64,000 nt of DNA from Russula earlei (lineage: Eukaryota; Basidiomycota; Agaricomycetes; Russulales; Russulaceae): NCBI GenBank assembly GCA_025769875.1, contig JAGFNK010000009.1, positions 186,001 through 250,000 of the forward strand, given 5' to 3'. A program made the position numbers and the translations under genes. How positions within the stretch are numbered: position 1 is the first letter of the stretch; the number at the start of each line of letters is the position of its first letter. The notes under the pieces were generated by a model. That model worked only from the letters and a program-made list of their open reading frames with translations. It searched no databases and was not told the DNA's origin. Of this stretch, positions 35,701-46,717 are shown in pieces.

Positions 35701-36741
35701 TTATCAGAGCTTCGTTCTTCGTATTTCTCAAGTTCTTCTGGCGCTGTGTCCCCTGTCCCCCCGGCGTCCAGCGGGACTTTGCAAAAGTACGGTGGTGATG
35801 CAAAATTATTCCCTTTCCCTGGAATAAAGAGATTGGAGGAAGAGCGACGGACTCGTGGTGGTGGTGGTCTGTCGCTCAACGCATCTTCCCCTGATATTGC
35901 ATTGCCTCCTACTCTAGATGAATTTTCTGCCATAAGTTCTGGCTCGGCGTCATCGCGTACCCCTCATGCTTCTCCGGAAGTTCCTCGAGATCGGAAGTTA
36001 TCGCGCCGGGCATCGGACACACATCTTTTCCAAAAGTTCAACTCAGCGAACACTCCGCCAGCGTTGTCCTCACAATCGACTTCTCCATCTCTAGACCCCA
36101 CTTCTCCCTCCACTAGTAATCTTGACCGACTTGCTGGAACGTCACCTACAAATCGAGAGGGCGTCAAGACATGGCTCCGTGCGAAGAATCTTTTCCCGTC
36201 TCAGTCCTCCCAGCCCTCATTTTCTGGTTTGCAACAACCAGTTTCAGCTCCTGTCGTCATTACGCAGTCGGGATCGACTGACGAGAGCAGAAACCTCCCC
36301 GATCTTCTCGATGGCCGGAAAGAGAGGAGGGTCAATTGGGAGGACATCTGGACTCCGACCACTACCAATGGGAGTGCCGCGCAAAGTAGGCAGACTCAGA
36401 ACGTACCTGAACCCGAATCCTCCACACGAGAACTTCCATCTGCGGGATCTTTGACGCTGGAGACACCAGCTCGAGGCAGGTCATCCTTTAGTGAAGAACG
36501 TATCATCACTTCAAAAGGAGACGCCCAATCTGTGATGTATCCCACCCGGTTCATTTCGCCCACTCCAGACCCTAATTTGTCCGCTACGCCCAACCCAACG
36601 CCATCATTAGATGGTTACGCTAGCCAGTCCTCGCCCTCATCGTCGTCTTCGGAGCGCTTTTTGGAACCGACAACTTCGCGCACACCAGAGGAGATGATAC
36701 TCGAGCGTTTGGAACCTGCAGATGTCACACGGGTCACTTGA
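32763..36741 (+). CDS. WW-domain protein with duplicated exons, 3' end replaced by copy C
   Basis: Starts MEPSTPAEQRAF at 32763. A region rich in Glu-Pro pairs (32970-33012) is followed by a frame change near 33040 that needs an unseen intron or is a lesion. The continuing frame holds a basic Arg/Ser segment, APWGLFQPLAGPDAYDPL and, split by an intron 33762-33831, a WW-like domain (LPSHYWVPQVTQDGQQ + IYYVNTQTGQHYIRDLP). Then come three near-identical units (34009-35190), an acidic His/Asp stretch, WDKVKNAIARLG, another intron (35649-35708), KLFPFPGIKRLEEER and a Ser/Pro-rich tail ending MILERLE. Directly after LERLE, at about 36715, the sequence becomes copy C and stops at 36741. From memory, the tail resembles the part of agaric Sec7/PH-domain ARF-GEF proteins just before the PH domain; this is a weak inference. 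The normal C-terminus is missing. Confidence 0.55.
34009..35190 (+). repeat. Intragenic tandem duplication of exon plus intron (2 full, 1 partial unit)
   Basis: Unit 1 starts at 34009 and unit 2 at 34497 (period about 487 bp). A third, shortened unit re-enters at about 34955 (GATAATGAAAC...; 207 bp after its counterpart in unit 2). Each unit ends with the same exon end (PWNDAYDREISWV), an intron beginning GTCA.TTCCC and ending CAATAG, and the next exon start VPE/DHIPVHDD. Introns 34340-34404, 34828-34883 and 35034-35097 all split the codon after base 1, so every duplication keeps the frame. Confidence 0.9.
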
Positions 36742-39159
36742 TCCAACCGGCTCTACGTTCGACAGAACTGAACAAAGTGGGACGGATGTACGACAGTTCC
36801 CGATCAATATATCGTCTCAGCGTGAAGAGGCATTTGTGGCCCCTATGATCTTCGACCCTCACAGATATGTTACCAAGAGATTGAGTAAAAAGAAAAAGGT
36901 TCTCTTCTCTCAATTCAGTGTCCATTAGCCATACGTCGTCTGTCCTAATGGCCACAGGTACTCCGCCCATGAATGTCAATGGTACAAGTAGCATTGATAC
37001 GACAATCCCACCGCAGGACAATGTAGAACCTAGCAAGGAAGGGGTTGCTGTGCTCGTTTCTGGTAGTGGATGTGTTCGGTGTGTTCGTTGCTATATAAAA
37101 TTGATGATCGGCCATGACGACATTTACAAGGGCCACGGAAGAAACATCATTCGAAAATTCATTTGAGTGTGTGCAATCCGCCTTGGGACAGTGCGCGGTG
37201 GGGCCACCTACGTTCTCAAATCCGGAGTGAGAGAAGTTTTCGTTTTCTTGTGTAATCACTCTCGATGACGACATTACCAGACCTGTTTCAACGGCAGCTT
37301 GTACAAGCGATTTTTGGGAACTAGCACCAATTGATGTTCCTCTCCCACCCCCCCAGGAGGTTGAATGCCCTATGTGAGTCTCTCTAAAATGAGACTTAAA
37401 TCATTTTATTGAATACTTCAAGGCGTATTCAACCAGTGCATTCAGACTACCATGTCGCAAGAAATAGCAACGACTATTCATCTGGAGAGTTCTTCGGATA
37501 TGACACAGGAGCAGAGTACGTGGACGCACACTTTCCAATAGTATCTCCAGCCTCATTGTTAATAGCGAGTTACGTCCACTTCCACAACCGCATACGAAAG
37601 CCGCATCGAAGCGCGGACAGACCCAGCCTGCACAATCAGGCATTGTCCTTGCCTCCCAAAATGAGGCTGTACCAATGCGTCAGTTCACTATCGTTGAATG
37701 GCAAGAATTTTCATTACCAGATGGCACCCGCTACTACGTAAACCCTACTCTGCACACGATCACGGTTGTTGACCTGCGCAACACTGAAAGGTTAGATGCA
37801 GTGACGAGATTCCTTGATAGACGTGATATAGAGGACATACCACCACCAGAGTGGGAATTGTGGTTCCGTGATTCGAGTGAGTCAACGACAGCTTTTATCC
37901 CGCACAGAGCCTGGATACACCACGGGTCGCGGATGGTGTTGTTCGAACGTCCTGGATTACATCCAGGAAGCAAAGATGCTGATAGTACGTTGTGGAAACA
38001 CACATGCGTCCATGCCACTTGGATTGACAATTGTACAGAGATAGAGTCGGAATACCATTATTGGTTATTCATGGGGTCCCATCCCCTTCATGCGCCGCTC
38101 CCGTCAGGATCTATTGCTGAAGCCATCGATGCTCTGGCGTGGTTTTATGCCAGTCCGTTCGTTTGCTCGTTGTTGTCACCATTCATTCATCTTGTGTTAG
38201 GTCATCGCCCATCCCCATTCAGTCAGGAGGAATGTCAGGAGTTGCTAACGCAACTTCGTTCCTTTAGCCGTGAGCCTCTTTGCAGTGATATCTGGCCTCA
38301 TGACGTACATCCTACCTAGACACGCCTGCGCACAGCGTGTCACTTGTTCGCACACTTGTTGTGTCTACAACGCTTGGTCGCATCGGTAGGCTTTTGCCTA
38401 ACAGTAGAAGCTATGGTCTTATGATGTTTAGTTGCATGGAGGCAAGGCCGTCACTGGGATGGTGCGACATTCCCTGGTCCACGGAAGAACAATTCTTCAG
38501 CCGGCATCCCGCTTTTCCGTACTGCGGGTAACCTTTTCGCTTGGTCTGGCCTCTCTGATGTTTCCTGGAATGATCGCGTCATCGTAGTTTCGGCACGGGA
38601 TGTGGCACTCCTCGTGTTGTGCTTTTCATTATTATTGCGCTGGCTTTTCTGATCCTGGGTTATATTCTGCCTACGTGACCTGGTGGCAATTCTGCCTTGG
38701 ACTGTTATTGCTCTTAATGTGACATCCATCACACATCCTAGGGTCAGCGACGCTTCCACTGTTGTGGCTTTTCCTATCATTCTTCATAGTGCATCTGTCT
38801 TAGCTGTGAACTCATTCTTCAGCTTCAGGGTTTTATATACTCCTCTTCGTCATTGTATCTGTCTGGAAGTTTTACTTCTCTGTGCATGCGTCTTCATGGG
38901 TGGTTCCATTACCCTTGTCGAAAGCGAGGACGGGCATTTCTTGTTCATACTTATGGTTGTGTTATGCATTATCTTATTCGAAAAGGACTGCCGGGCGACA
39001 TATTCACAAGTTGATGTTTACACTCGACGGTACCCTCAGGTAGGCAGGTCGGATCATAGATTCTGGCGAGACCAGCGATCCGTGGCAGTAAAACATATTC
39101 TTTGCGAGGATACTGTACACCATGGCGCGGAATATCCAGCTTGTCCACAGTTCATGTAG
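36715..39159 (+). pseudogene. MSP/WW family, copy C (5'-truncated, fused to upstream gene)
   Basis: Homology to copies A and D begins at a PADVT/PADAT-like stretch directly after LERLE of the preceding gene, so the MSP domain and most of the linker are absent. The linker end reads SSQREEAFVAPMIFDPHRYV but slips frame near 36900 and stops at the TAG of 36926-36928. The second module is intact: acidic N-part from about 37120, WQEFSLPDGTRYYVNPTLHT, WIHHGSRMVLFERP, EYHYWLFMGSHPLHAPLP (frame 37675-38319), the intron after FS, the next exon from 38320, and a membrane helix near 38600. The last hydrophobic exon extends to 39159 (ATYSQVDVYTRR). The WW half could be expressed if it has its own promoter; as a whole the copy is truncated. 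Confidence 0.65.
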
Positions 39160-39945
39160 GCACGGTTGCGCTGTAATAAGAGGGGGTGGCCATACCAGTC
39201 TATTTCATATACGGATTCCAGGCTGCTGACCCAGACACGTGGGTTTAGCCTTGGCTGGTTGGGTGGGGGTTGGGGGAGGACTTTGACTTCCTTTCGCATG
39301 TCTGCGCTTGCTTTGGTGAGAGGCTGGTGAGGCTGGTGAGCATCTGTAGAGCGTTGAGTTCTTTGGCAGGGCGGGGGTCCCAAAGGGTAGGGACTGTTGT
39401 GCAGCATAGAGCACAGCTAACAGGCCAAGCAACCCACCTTAGAGGTTGTGCTAATGCTCAAGTGATATTGGGGTGTAGAGCGATATGTATACTTGTCTAC
39501 ATGTATGGTATTTATACCTCTATGACCTAGGGCTGTTCCTAAGTCTGAAAGAGGTGACGACAGGTGTCCACTATATCATGCACTCAGTGATGTGTGATGT
39601 GGAAATGTTCTAGATGCAGCATAAGGCTGTATCTTGTGATAGATAGCATAGTATGTGTAACCCTATTGCCATAAGTGCATATGCTAAAGTTCTGTCTAAC
39701 ATGTAACATCTATGAGTGGATCTTGAACCTTGTATGAAGGTCTTTGCCTTCTTTGATCCGTTCGGGTTCCGGTTCAACAGGGACACAATGAGAGGGTTGT
39801 TTACAAAGGGCTTTAGGATGTGGGCAGTGGCCCAGATGGACTCATCAGAGTTTCAGGTAAGCAAGAGCCAGGCCCAAGATGCTTGCCAGAGAGTCATGAC
39901 TGGGAGGAAGTAGCTGGGTACATTGTGGCCCTAGAGGGGGCACAA
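39160..39945. other. No gene seen
   Basis: Sequence between copy C and the gypsy relic. There are G-rich stretches (39245-39275) and no supported frame. It may include the remains of another element, because the gypsy coding sequence stops abruptly at about 39946. Confidence 0.4.
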
Positions 39946-40122
39946 AAGCATTTACCATCTTTCTTTTTTATCAGGAAGAACCCACTAGCATAGGGTGAGT
40001 TGGACCTTCATACATGTTTCAGTCTTAAATTCTGTTCAAGAAATTTTCCTTGTTCTTCCTTTTCTTTAGGTGAAAGAGGGTAGACTCTGCAATTTATTGT
40101 TGTTGGGGTGTCTGGTTTGAGG

Positions 40123-40368
40123 TGTTGGACGTGCAGCCGCTAAGTGCCGCGCGAACGGACAACCCGGACCGTACATGTAAATAATTCGAATTTAGTTATC
40201 GTTTGTTTTCCTCAGTCTTTTACACACAAGACTGGGGTCAGTACTACACCTTCCTTTACATTCCTTTATAGCTAATACTGTACATAGCCCTTATTCCATA
40301 GGTTAGCATACTAACCTGAATACAGTCTTTTACACACAAGACTGAGCCCTTATTCCATAGCTCCAACA
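40123..40368 (+). repeat. 5' LTR of the copia element
   Basis: 246 bp, TGTTGG to CCAACA. It contains two copies of a hairpin motif, CAGTCTT-loop-AAGACTG (near 40233 and 40323), and a repeated CCTTATTCCATAG. It differs from the 3' LTR at a handful of positions (for example the duplicated hairpin ends GGGG here and GAGG there), so insertion is not brand-new. Confidence 0.93.
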
Positions 40369-40437
40369 GATTATGAGACCTGGTTGTCCCTGACATCATG
40401 AACTCCCACCAGCTTCCAAATCGCGTAACAAAATGCC

Positions 40438-41300
40438 ATGAGCACCCCCACAGCAACTGCAAACGTCGCGCCCTCGAGAGGCAGCCATGCTCCCACCGTA
40501 GGAGCCACGGGAAAAACTTACAAGGGCGGCCAACACAGTTACGACGGACCACTCTTCGAAGGTGGCACAGTCGCGTACACACAATGGAAAGCTAATATAG
40601 AGGCACTGTTCAAAACAAACGGCCTGATAGAAATCATAAATGGGACATACTCAAAACTGGACCCCAGCAATGACCCGAGTGGCTTCGCTGACTGGGAGCA
40701 GAAAGATTGCGAAGCACACGCCCATGTTTTACTCACGTTAAAAGGGCACGCTCTCGACACTGCCCTAGGCATTGCTGGAGCCAAACATACTTGGGACACA
40801 CTCGAAAAACATTTTGCAGGGAAGGGTGAGCAACACGTCGCACATTTACTTATGGACCTATGCTGGGTCACATTCTCCGAAACTGAACCCATGGCTCCTC
40901 AAATAATCTGACAGTTGCACGCCACCCGAGCCCTCGAAAAATTCGGATACCCCATCAACGAGAAAACCCTCATATGGATGCTAATTCTCACGCTACCGGA
41001 AAACATGGCCAAACTCAAGGCCACTCTTCACTCGACGCCACCCAGCCTGCTTACAGCCGAGCATGTCACAGACTGCATCCTCCATGAGGAGCGTCGGATC
41101 TGACCGACTGGTGACGTGGCTATGACTCACATTGCAAAGGCGACCCAAATGAGAAAGAGCCAGGAAATGCAAAGCAAGAAAGGTACAACATCAAAGTGCA
41201 CTCACTGCAGATGCAGGGGGCACAATACACACAAATGCTGGAAAATTCACGGAAAACCGCAGGACAAAGCAACAGCGGCAGTAGCAGCAACGACTGGCAC
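40438..41300 (+). pseudogene. Copia Gag (UBN2-like) with zinc knuckle
   Basis: ATG at 40438 opens 157 codons containing QWKANIEALFKTNGL, WEQKDCEAHAHVLLTLKG and TWDTLEKHFAGKG, typical of the UBN2 gag domain. It stops at the TGA of 40909-40911, resumes in the same frame (ALEKFGYPINEKTLIWMLIL), stops again at the TGA of 41101-41103, then gives the CCHC knuckle CTHCRCRGHNTHKC. Two in-frame stops make it non-functional as read. Confidence 0.8.
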
Positions 41301-41495
41301 GGGCGCACACAACGCAGTGACGCCCACACCCGCTGGGCCTGGCACAAGCACACGCAGTGCAGCGACACCAACGCTCGCAAGACCAGCCACCAGCCAGCGC
41401 TGCCATCGCATACGTCTCCACATCCGACAACAGCACTTCATTACTTCAGGCAATCAGAGATGAGCCAATCCGTGCGTCCACGACCCGAGAGCAAC

Positions 41496-41880
41496 TCCGA
41501 GCCGCTGATCTCAGAAATGGCTGGCTCCTCGACTCCAGAGCCTCAAGAATCATGACTCCCCACTCAAATTGGTTCACACATCTCACCCCGCTCGCATCGC
41601 CCATTCAAGTTGCCTTAGGCGACGATAGCGCAATAACCACCACCGGAACCAGACAAGTACTAGTCCGGATGTGTGCATGCGGCGTGTGGAGTACTGCGAT
41701 ACTCCGCGACGTCCTGCACATACCGGACCTCAATGGAAACCTCTTATCGGTCTCCCACCTCGCTCAATGCGGGGCAGAAGTGCGCTTCCAGGGGCAGACT
41801 TGCGGGATATACAATAAAGCAAACAAATTGATTTGTGAGGGAACATTACATGATGACTTGTACACCATGGCCATCCAAAC
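41496..41880 (+). pseudogene. Copia protease/GAG-pre-integrase region
   Basis: Shows NGWLLDSRASRIMTPHSNWF, VLRDVLHIPDL-like LRDVLHIPDLNGNLLSVSHL and LICEGTLHDDLYTM. In active copia proteases the catalytic motif is D-S/T-G; here it reads DSR, so Gly is replaced by Arg. The same open frame continues to 43312 through Pro/Gln-rich sequence without an integrase DDE core. Confidence 0.75.
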
Positions 41881-43029
41881 GCCAACACTCGAGTCGGCGC
41901 GCACAGCAACGCCACACCAACCCCTTGCGGAATGCGGCCACAAAACCAAAGCCATGCTTACTGCATGCGCGACGATCTTCCAGGCCTCCCCAGATACATT
42001 CTCCGAACAGGTTGCGACCCGGACAGACAATAAGCCGCAGAAGAAACACGCCGGCGGGCTGAAGCACAAGTTGAAAGCACCCCAGCACCCCAAGCCATCC
42101 GCTGCATGCAGCCCGAAGACCCTCCGATTACATGAAGGGGGCGAACCCACCGACATCGCAGAACGCGCAACCCAGACACCTCTTGACAGGGTCTGGGCGA
42201 CACATGCTGATGCAAACCTACCCATGTGCGCCTTGGACAATCTGACATCTGAAGAGGCCAGGAGCGGAACAACTCCTGACCCCTCTTGGTTGCAAGTCCT
42301 CACAACACGCATGTCTGCACACGCCCCGGAGAAGAGACTCACCAAACCGACCCGAAGGTTGCTGGTGCACGCATTCCCGGGCCACGCAAAGCACACGCAA
42401 CAGGCAGCCAAGCCTGCCCATTGCCCCACCCCTAGCACCATCACACCCCGCACCGTCATATCCGACGAAGGGGGCCCCATGTCGTGCATCGAACGCGTAA
42501 TCCTCGAATACGACAGAACAGCTGATAGAGCCAAAAATTGGGAAATGGTAATCAATTTGAGGGGGTGGCGGAACCGGTGGACAATGTGGAACAGCTGCCG
42601 CACGCGAAGCCGCAAGGCGTCGGAGCAGGCAGGGTCCTGCCCACTCAGCCTGAAACAGGTGGACAATGCAGAGCAGGCGCCGCACGCCGAACCGCAAGGC
42701 GTCCGAGCAGGCAAAGCCCTGCCCATTCAGCCTGAAACACCACACAGTGAGCCCTCAATTTACAAGGCAGAAAACATACCTTCGCAATCCACCACGGGCC
42801 AACCAAAGTGCACTACACGCAAGCTCACACTGGACCACGTTGATGAAGCAGAGGAGCTGGTCCAAGTGGAAGTACAAAGGCCTGAAACAAATTCAGCACA
42901 ACCCACAGTTCACGAAGTGGGAAACTCACCTGCACAGTCCACTACTGGACGCCCCAAACGTGCCACACGCGCACCCGTCTGCAACAAGGATGCTCATCAT
43001 CTTGCCATCCTACATGAGCTACAAATGAA

Positions 43030-43995
43030 ACGTACCGAGCAGGGAAAAGTGGCACATAAAAATGTAGCCACCAACCCCAAGTCCTACGCCGAGGCAACAG
43101 CCCGTGCAGATTCTGCCAAGTGGGCAAAGGCGTGCAACGAGAAACGCGTGTCCGAAAACACTAGCGTCCTCAAAAGCATGCTGCGTCCACAGAATGGAGA
43201 TGCAGCGGGGAAGCAAAGAGACCTTCCTAATAAAGAGGGGGTCAAACCACAAAAACCAAAAATGCAAGGCCCGCGTCATCACGCAGGGACTCACCTAAGT
43301 CGAGGACAATGACCCTGACAAAATTGTGCCACCAGAATACAGGCACTCCCTTGCACCCTGGCCCTTGCCGCAGAAAGGAGTCTAGCAGTCCATCAGATGG
43401 ACAACAAGTCCACCCACCTAAACGGAGAACTGACGGACGAGACCTTCTTGAAAGTGTGCCCAGGGAATAACCACCAATGCATGCGCGACCGTGCGACCCA
43501 GTACACCCAAGGTACGAGCGACCACTGCCCGACCTTCCAGCGCGACTCCGGCATCCAGCCGATCTCGGTCAGACACGTCGACCCCGATTGGACCAGAAAA
43601 GCCCATTCTGGACTTCATCTTCATGTTGACAGGTGGGGCCATAAACTGGAGCCAAAAGAAGCAAGCCCCAGTTGCACCCTTGAGCACCGAGGCAGAGCAC
43701 ACTGCGGGCGCACGCGCTGCCGAAGAAGCCGCCAGGCCGAGGCAACCACTCACTGGATTGGGCCAAAAGACCCATCTCCTCACAATCCCTCATGTTCATG
43801 TCGACAACCAGCCGACCATCACCATTACCAGGAACCCCGAGTTCCACGACTGCACCAGAACACACCGAGGTGTGACACCATTATCTTGCAGCAGAATGTC
43901 GACTTGCAGGGGACCAATCTTGCCTACACTCCATCAGAAGAGCCAGTAGCCAATGTATTGAAAAAGGGTCCCAGCTGCGAGAAGCACAAAGGTCT
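43030..43995 (+). pseudogene. Copia reverse-transcriptase start and RNase H end
   Basis: YAEATARADSAKWAKAC (near 43085) and CKARVITQG (near 43275) are the usual lead-in to copia reverse transcriptase, but no YVDD catalytic core follows. At 43615-43800 a second frame gives FMLTGGAINWSQKKQAPVAP, LSTEAEHTAGARAAEEAA and HVDNQPTITITRNPEFHD, the RNase H domain end. The roughly 250 residues between are deleted. Confidence 0.8.
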
Positions 43996-44042
43996 CACGA
44001 TGGAAATGGGAGAGAACGCATGCCACCCAGGCTGAGGGGGCG

Positions 44043-44288
44043 TGTTGGACGTGCAGCCGCTAAGTGCCACGCGAACAGACAATCCGGACCGTACGTGTAA
44101 ATAATTCGAATTTAGTTATCGTTTGTTTTCCTCAGTCTTTTACACACAAGACTGAGGTCAGTACTACACCTTCCTTTACATTCCTTTATAGCTAATACTG
44201 TACATAGCCCTTATTCCATAGGTTAGCATACTAACCTGAATACAGTCTTTTACACACAAGACTGAGCCCTTATTCCATAGCTCCAACA
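44043..44288 (+). repeat. 3' LTR of the copia element
   Basis: 246 bp, near-identical to 40123-40368. It is preceded by a purine-rich tract, CTGAGGGGGCG (44032-44042), the probable polypurine tract for plus-strand priming. Confidence 0.93.
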
Positions 44289-44728
44289 TGAGGTTGATGG
44301 TGTGGTCCCATTTCCTGGGTCCAGGAAATCTTTTGGATTCTTGTTCCATGAAGACCTGTCCATATTTGTAATATTGTTGAGGAACCATTTCTTGCCAGGT
44401 CTTCTGTTTGGTTTCCATTTGGGATTCCGCCAATTGTTGAGCTATAGTGGTTTTCCATGTTTGGGTTTGTATCCAGAGTTCATCTCCTTCTTCCCAATCT
44501 GGGAGGGCCTTTATCCATTCTGGTGTTCTCTGATTGCCCATCAGAGTGATTCTTCCCATTAGAGTTCCTTTGGACCAATTTATTTTAGGGTTAGTGGATT
44601 CTAAAAAGGGGTACCCCAATATTATGTTGTCTTGTCCTATGTCCACTATCAAAAATTGATGTGTGTGCTTTTGCCCTAGCAATTTCAGTTCTAGGTCTAC
44701 TGCTTGGGTAAATTTTCCTAGTTGATTA

Positions 44729-45245
44729 CTGTCGTTTTCACGTGACCTTGCACTTGCCATTTTTGGATGTCATTTCAAGTGTGAAATCAAAACTGCTATA
44801 TCTCAACAGTTTCTCAACAGATTGCCTTGAAACTTTGACAGTAGAACCTTATATACTGTATCTAGGTGCAGCTAAAATATGGGAGCATAATATTCAGTTC
44901 TTGAAATGTCGATTTTCGGGTGCTGACATGGGTGCAAAACTTTGAACTGCCATATCTCAACTGTTTCTCAATCGATTGACTTGAAACTTCGACAATGGGA
45001 TCTCATGTATTGTATCTAGGTGCGGCCCAAGAGTTGGGGTCTAATTCTTAGTTCTTGAAGTTTTGATTTTTGGGTATGATCTGAGTGCGAAATTTTGAAC
45101 TGCCACATCTCAACCATTTCTCAATAGATTGCCTTGAAACTTGGACAGTAGAACCTTATATACTGTGTCTAGGTGCAGCCAAAATATGGGAGCCTAGTGT
45201 TCCGTTCCTGAAGTTTTGATTTTTGGGTGCCAATCTGCATGCGAA
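44729..45245. repeat. Left terminal inverted repeat with 154-bp sub-repeats
   Basis: Sub-repeats begin with (G)AACTGC.A.ATCTCAAC at about 44787, 44944, 45097 and 45251, and each contains TTGAAACTT.GACA and TCTAGGTGC. The repeat is inverted and nearly identical at the right end. The fourth sub-repeat lies at the inner limit of the pairing. Confidence 0.85.
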
Positions 45246-46387
45246 ATTTTGAACTGCCATATCTCAACTATTTCTCAATGGATTGGCTTGAAACTTGGAC
45301 AGTATCATCTCATGTACTGTATCTAGATACAGCCAAATAATGGGTTTCACTTGTTGAATTTTCACGTTTTGGGGTGCTGACCAACCCCGAGCATGATAGG
45401 ATATCCCTACACATGACTATTTACAGCTGTAGCGTGCAACCACAGCAAGGAAAATACAGCAAGACAGACAGAAAACATCACTGGCAGGATGATAGCAGGT
45501 CTCCAGACTGTAGCGCACCAGGTCGGGCACGCGGAGTCCGTGGGGCTTGATCTGAGGGCAGGTAGGAGCGGAAGGGAGCAGGGGAGAGCAAGGTCGTGCC
45601 CTGGAACGCAACGCACGCACGTGCGAGAGAGAGGGTGTGTGTGTGTTCTTGAGGGAATGGTTCACACAGGCAGACGAGACGTTTTAACACAGAGGCAAAA
45701 GCTCCCTCCTATTCGAGACTGTAGCTACTAGCCTTAAATACTGTAGAAGAAAGGTGGGGTGAGAACTAGGTAATCAAAAACATGGATGAGAAGACAATGG
45801 CATAAGAATCCTACTGCTCCAACTGCAAGTCTGTGAGCGCAGGGCAGTGCGGCGAGGATGACAGGGTGAGGTGCTGTGGGCAGCAAGCCCTCGGATCGAG
45901 TGGCGATGACGTCTGTGTGTGCGTCATCCGAGTTTGTACGTATGCGTGTGGTGGGGGCAAGGATGATGCTTGAGAGACGATGATGAAAGGGGTGAGAGTG
46001 GGATTGAAAGGGAGTTGACGATGGACAAGAGCGATATGACAAAAGGGTGGGGAGCATGAAGCAGACAAAGATACTAGTGGCACAGGGGATGGATGTAGAT
46101 GAGGGAGCGCGAGGTGTGGGTGAAGTCAGAGGCGATCGAGCTGAGGTGTCGTCGCTGTTCCTGGGCGTAGAGTGTGCGATGCAAGGGAATGATGTCAAGA
46201 GGAGCGCGCGAGAGGTAAGTGAAAAGAGGGAAAGGAATGACGATAGTTGGAGGAATGATAGGAGGGGAAGGGAGACGAGAGACAAAGGGAAAGGAAGACA
46301 TGTGGGCGAGGGATGCGAGGGAGGTGGGGGCAAGTGCAAGTCATGTGAGTTTCCCAGTCAGCATGCTCAGACACCTTACAGGACTGC

Positions 46388-46717
46388 TTAGAGGAGGTTT
46401 TGCATACCGTCAGGGAATTTGAGGATGCGGGGTGCCATGGCATCTGATGGACCCTTCGTTTTTTGGATGGTCGAAGTCTTGACCTGGGGTCTGGAGAAGG
46501 CGACCTCGTGTGACTTTGTGGTTTGCTTGCTTTGCCACTCTCCTACAACAGCGGCATAAGAATGAAATAAGCTGAAAGGGTGTTTGCATTGACTTGCCTT
46601 GGCAGCCCGTTGAATGGCGACATCAGCCAACCCATGCAGTACCTCCCAGGGTGCCATGAGGCCAGAAGCTGGGAGCCCACTGCCATCGTCATCCTCGTCT
46701 GACGAGTCTGCGCTCAT
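46388..46717 (-). pseudogene. Fragment resembling a fungal Zn2Cys6 transcription factor gene
   Basis: 110 codons beginning MSADSSDEDDDGSGLPASGL followed by MAPWEVLHGLADVAIQRAAK. From memory, the second string is very like a segment found between the zinc cluster and the regulatory domain in many agaric Zn2Cys6 factors. No zinc cluster or fungal_trans domain is present. Read as a captured host fragment inside the TIR element. Confidence 0.45.

Larger units (their letters stand above)
40123..44288 (+). mobile_element. Ty1/copia retrotransposon, internally deleted
   Basis: 4166 bp with two 246-bp LTRs, each TGTTGG...CCAACA, flanked by a 5-bp duplication TGAGG (40118-40122 and 44289-44293). Internal sequence in order: Gag (UBN2 type), CCHC knuckle, protease/pre-integrase, a Pro-rich spacer, a short start of reverse transcriptase and the RNase H end. 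The integrase core and most of reverse transcriptase are missing and several stops are present. It therefore could not move by itself. It sits inside the gypsy relic in opposite orientation; removing it and one TGAGG rejoins the gypsy frame at HTINL + KPDTP. Confidence 0.92.

Noticed and set aside
37085..37105. TATA box before the WW module (CTATATAA in copies B, C and D)
   Set aside because: It lies within about 25 bp of the would-be ATG, is absent in copy A, and falls inside the proposed intron or tail frame.
40369..40390. tRNA primer-binding site after the 5' LTR
   Set aside because: The sequence GATTATGAGACCTGG does not match the usual initiator-Met complement; no tRNA could be matched by eye.
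41764..42726. 320-codon minus-strand frame in the copia element
   Set aside because: It is the complement of the GC-rich copia frame; no family resemblance, and the element's coding strand is plus.
45734..46339. 201-codon minus-strand frame inside the TIR element
   Set aside because: Low-complexity Ser/Pro/Leu translation of a pyrimidine-rich tract; no evidence of coding.
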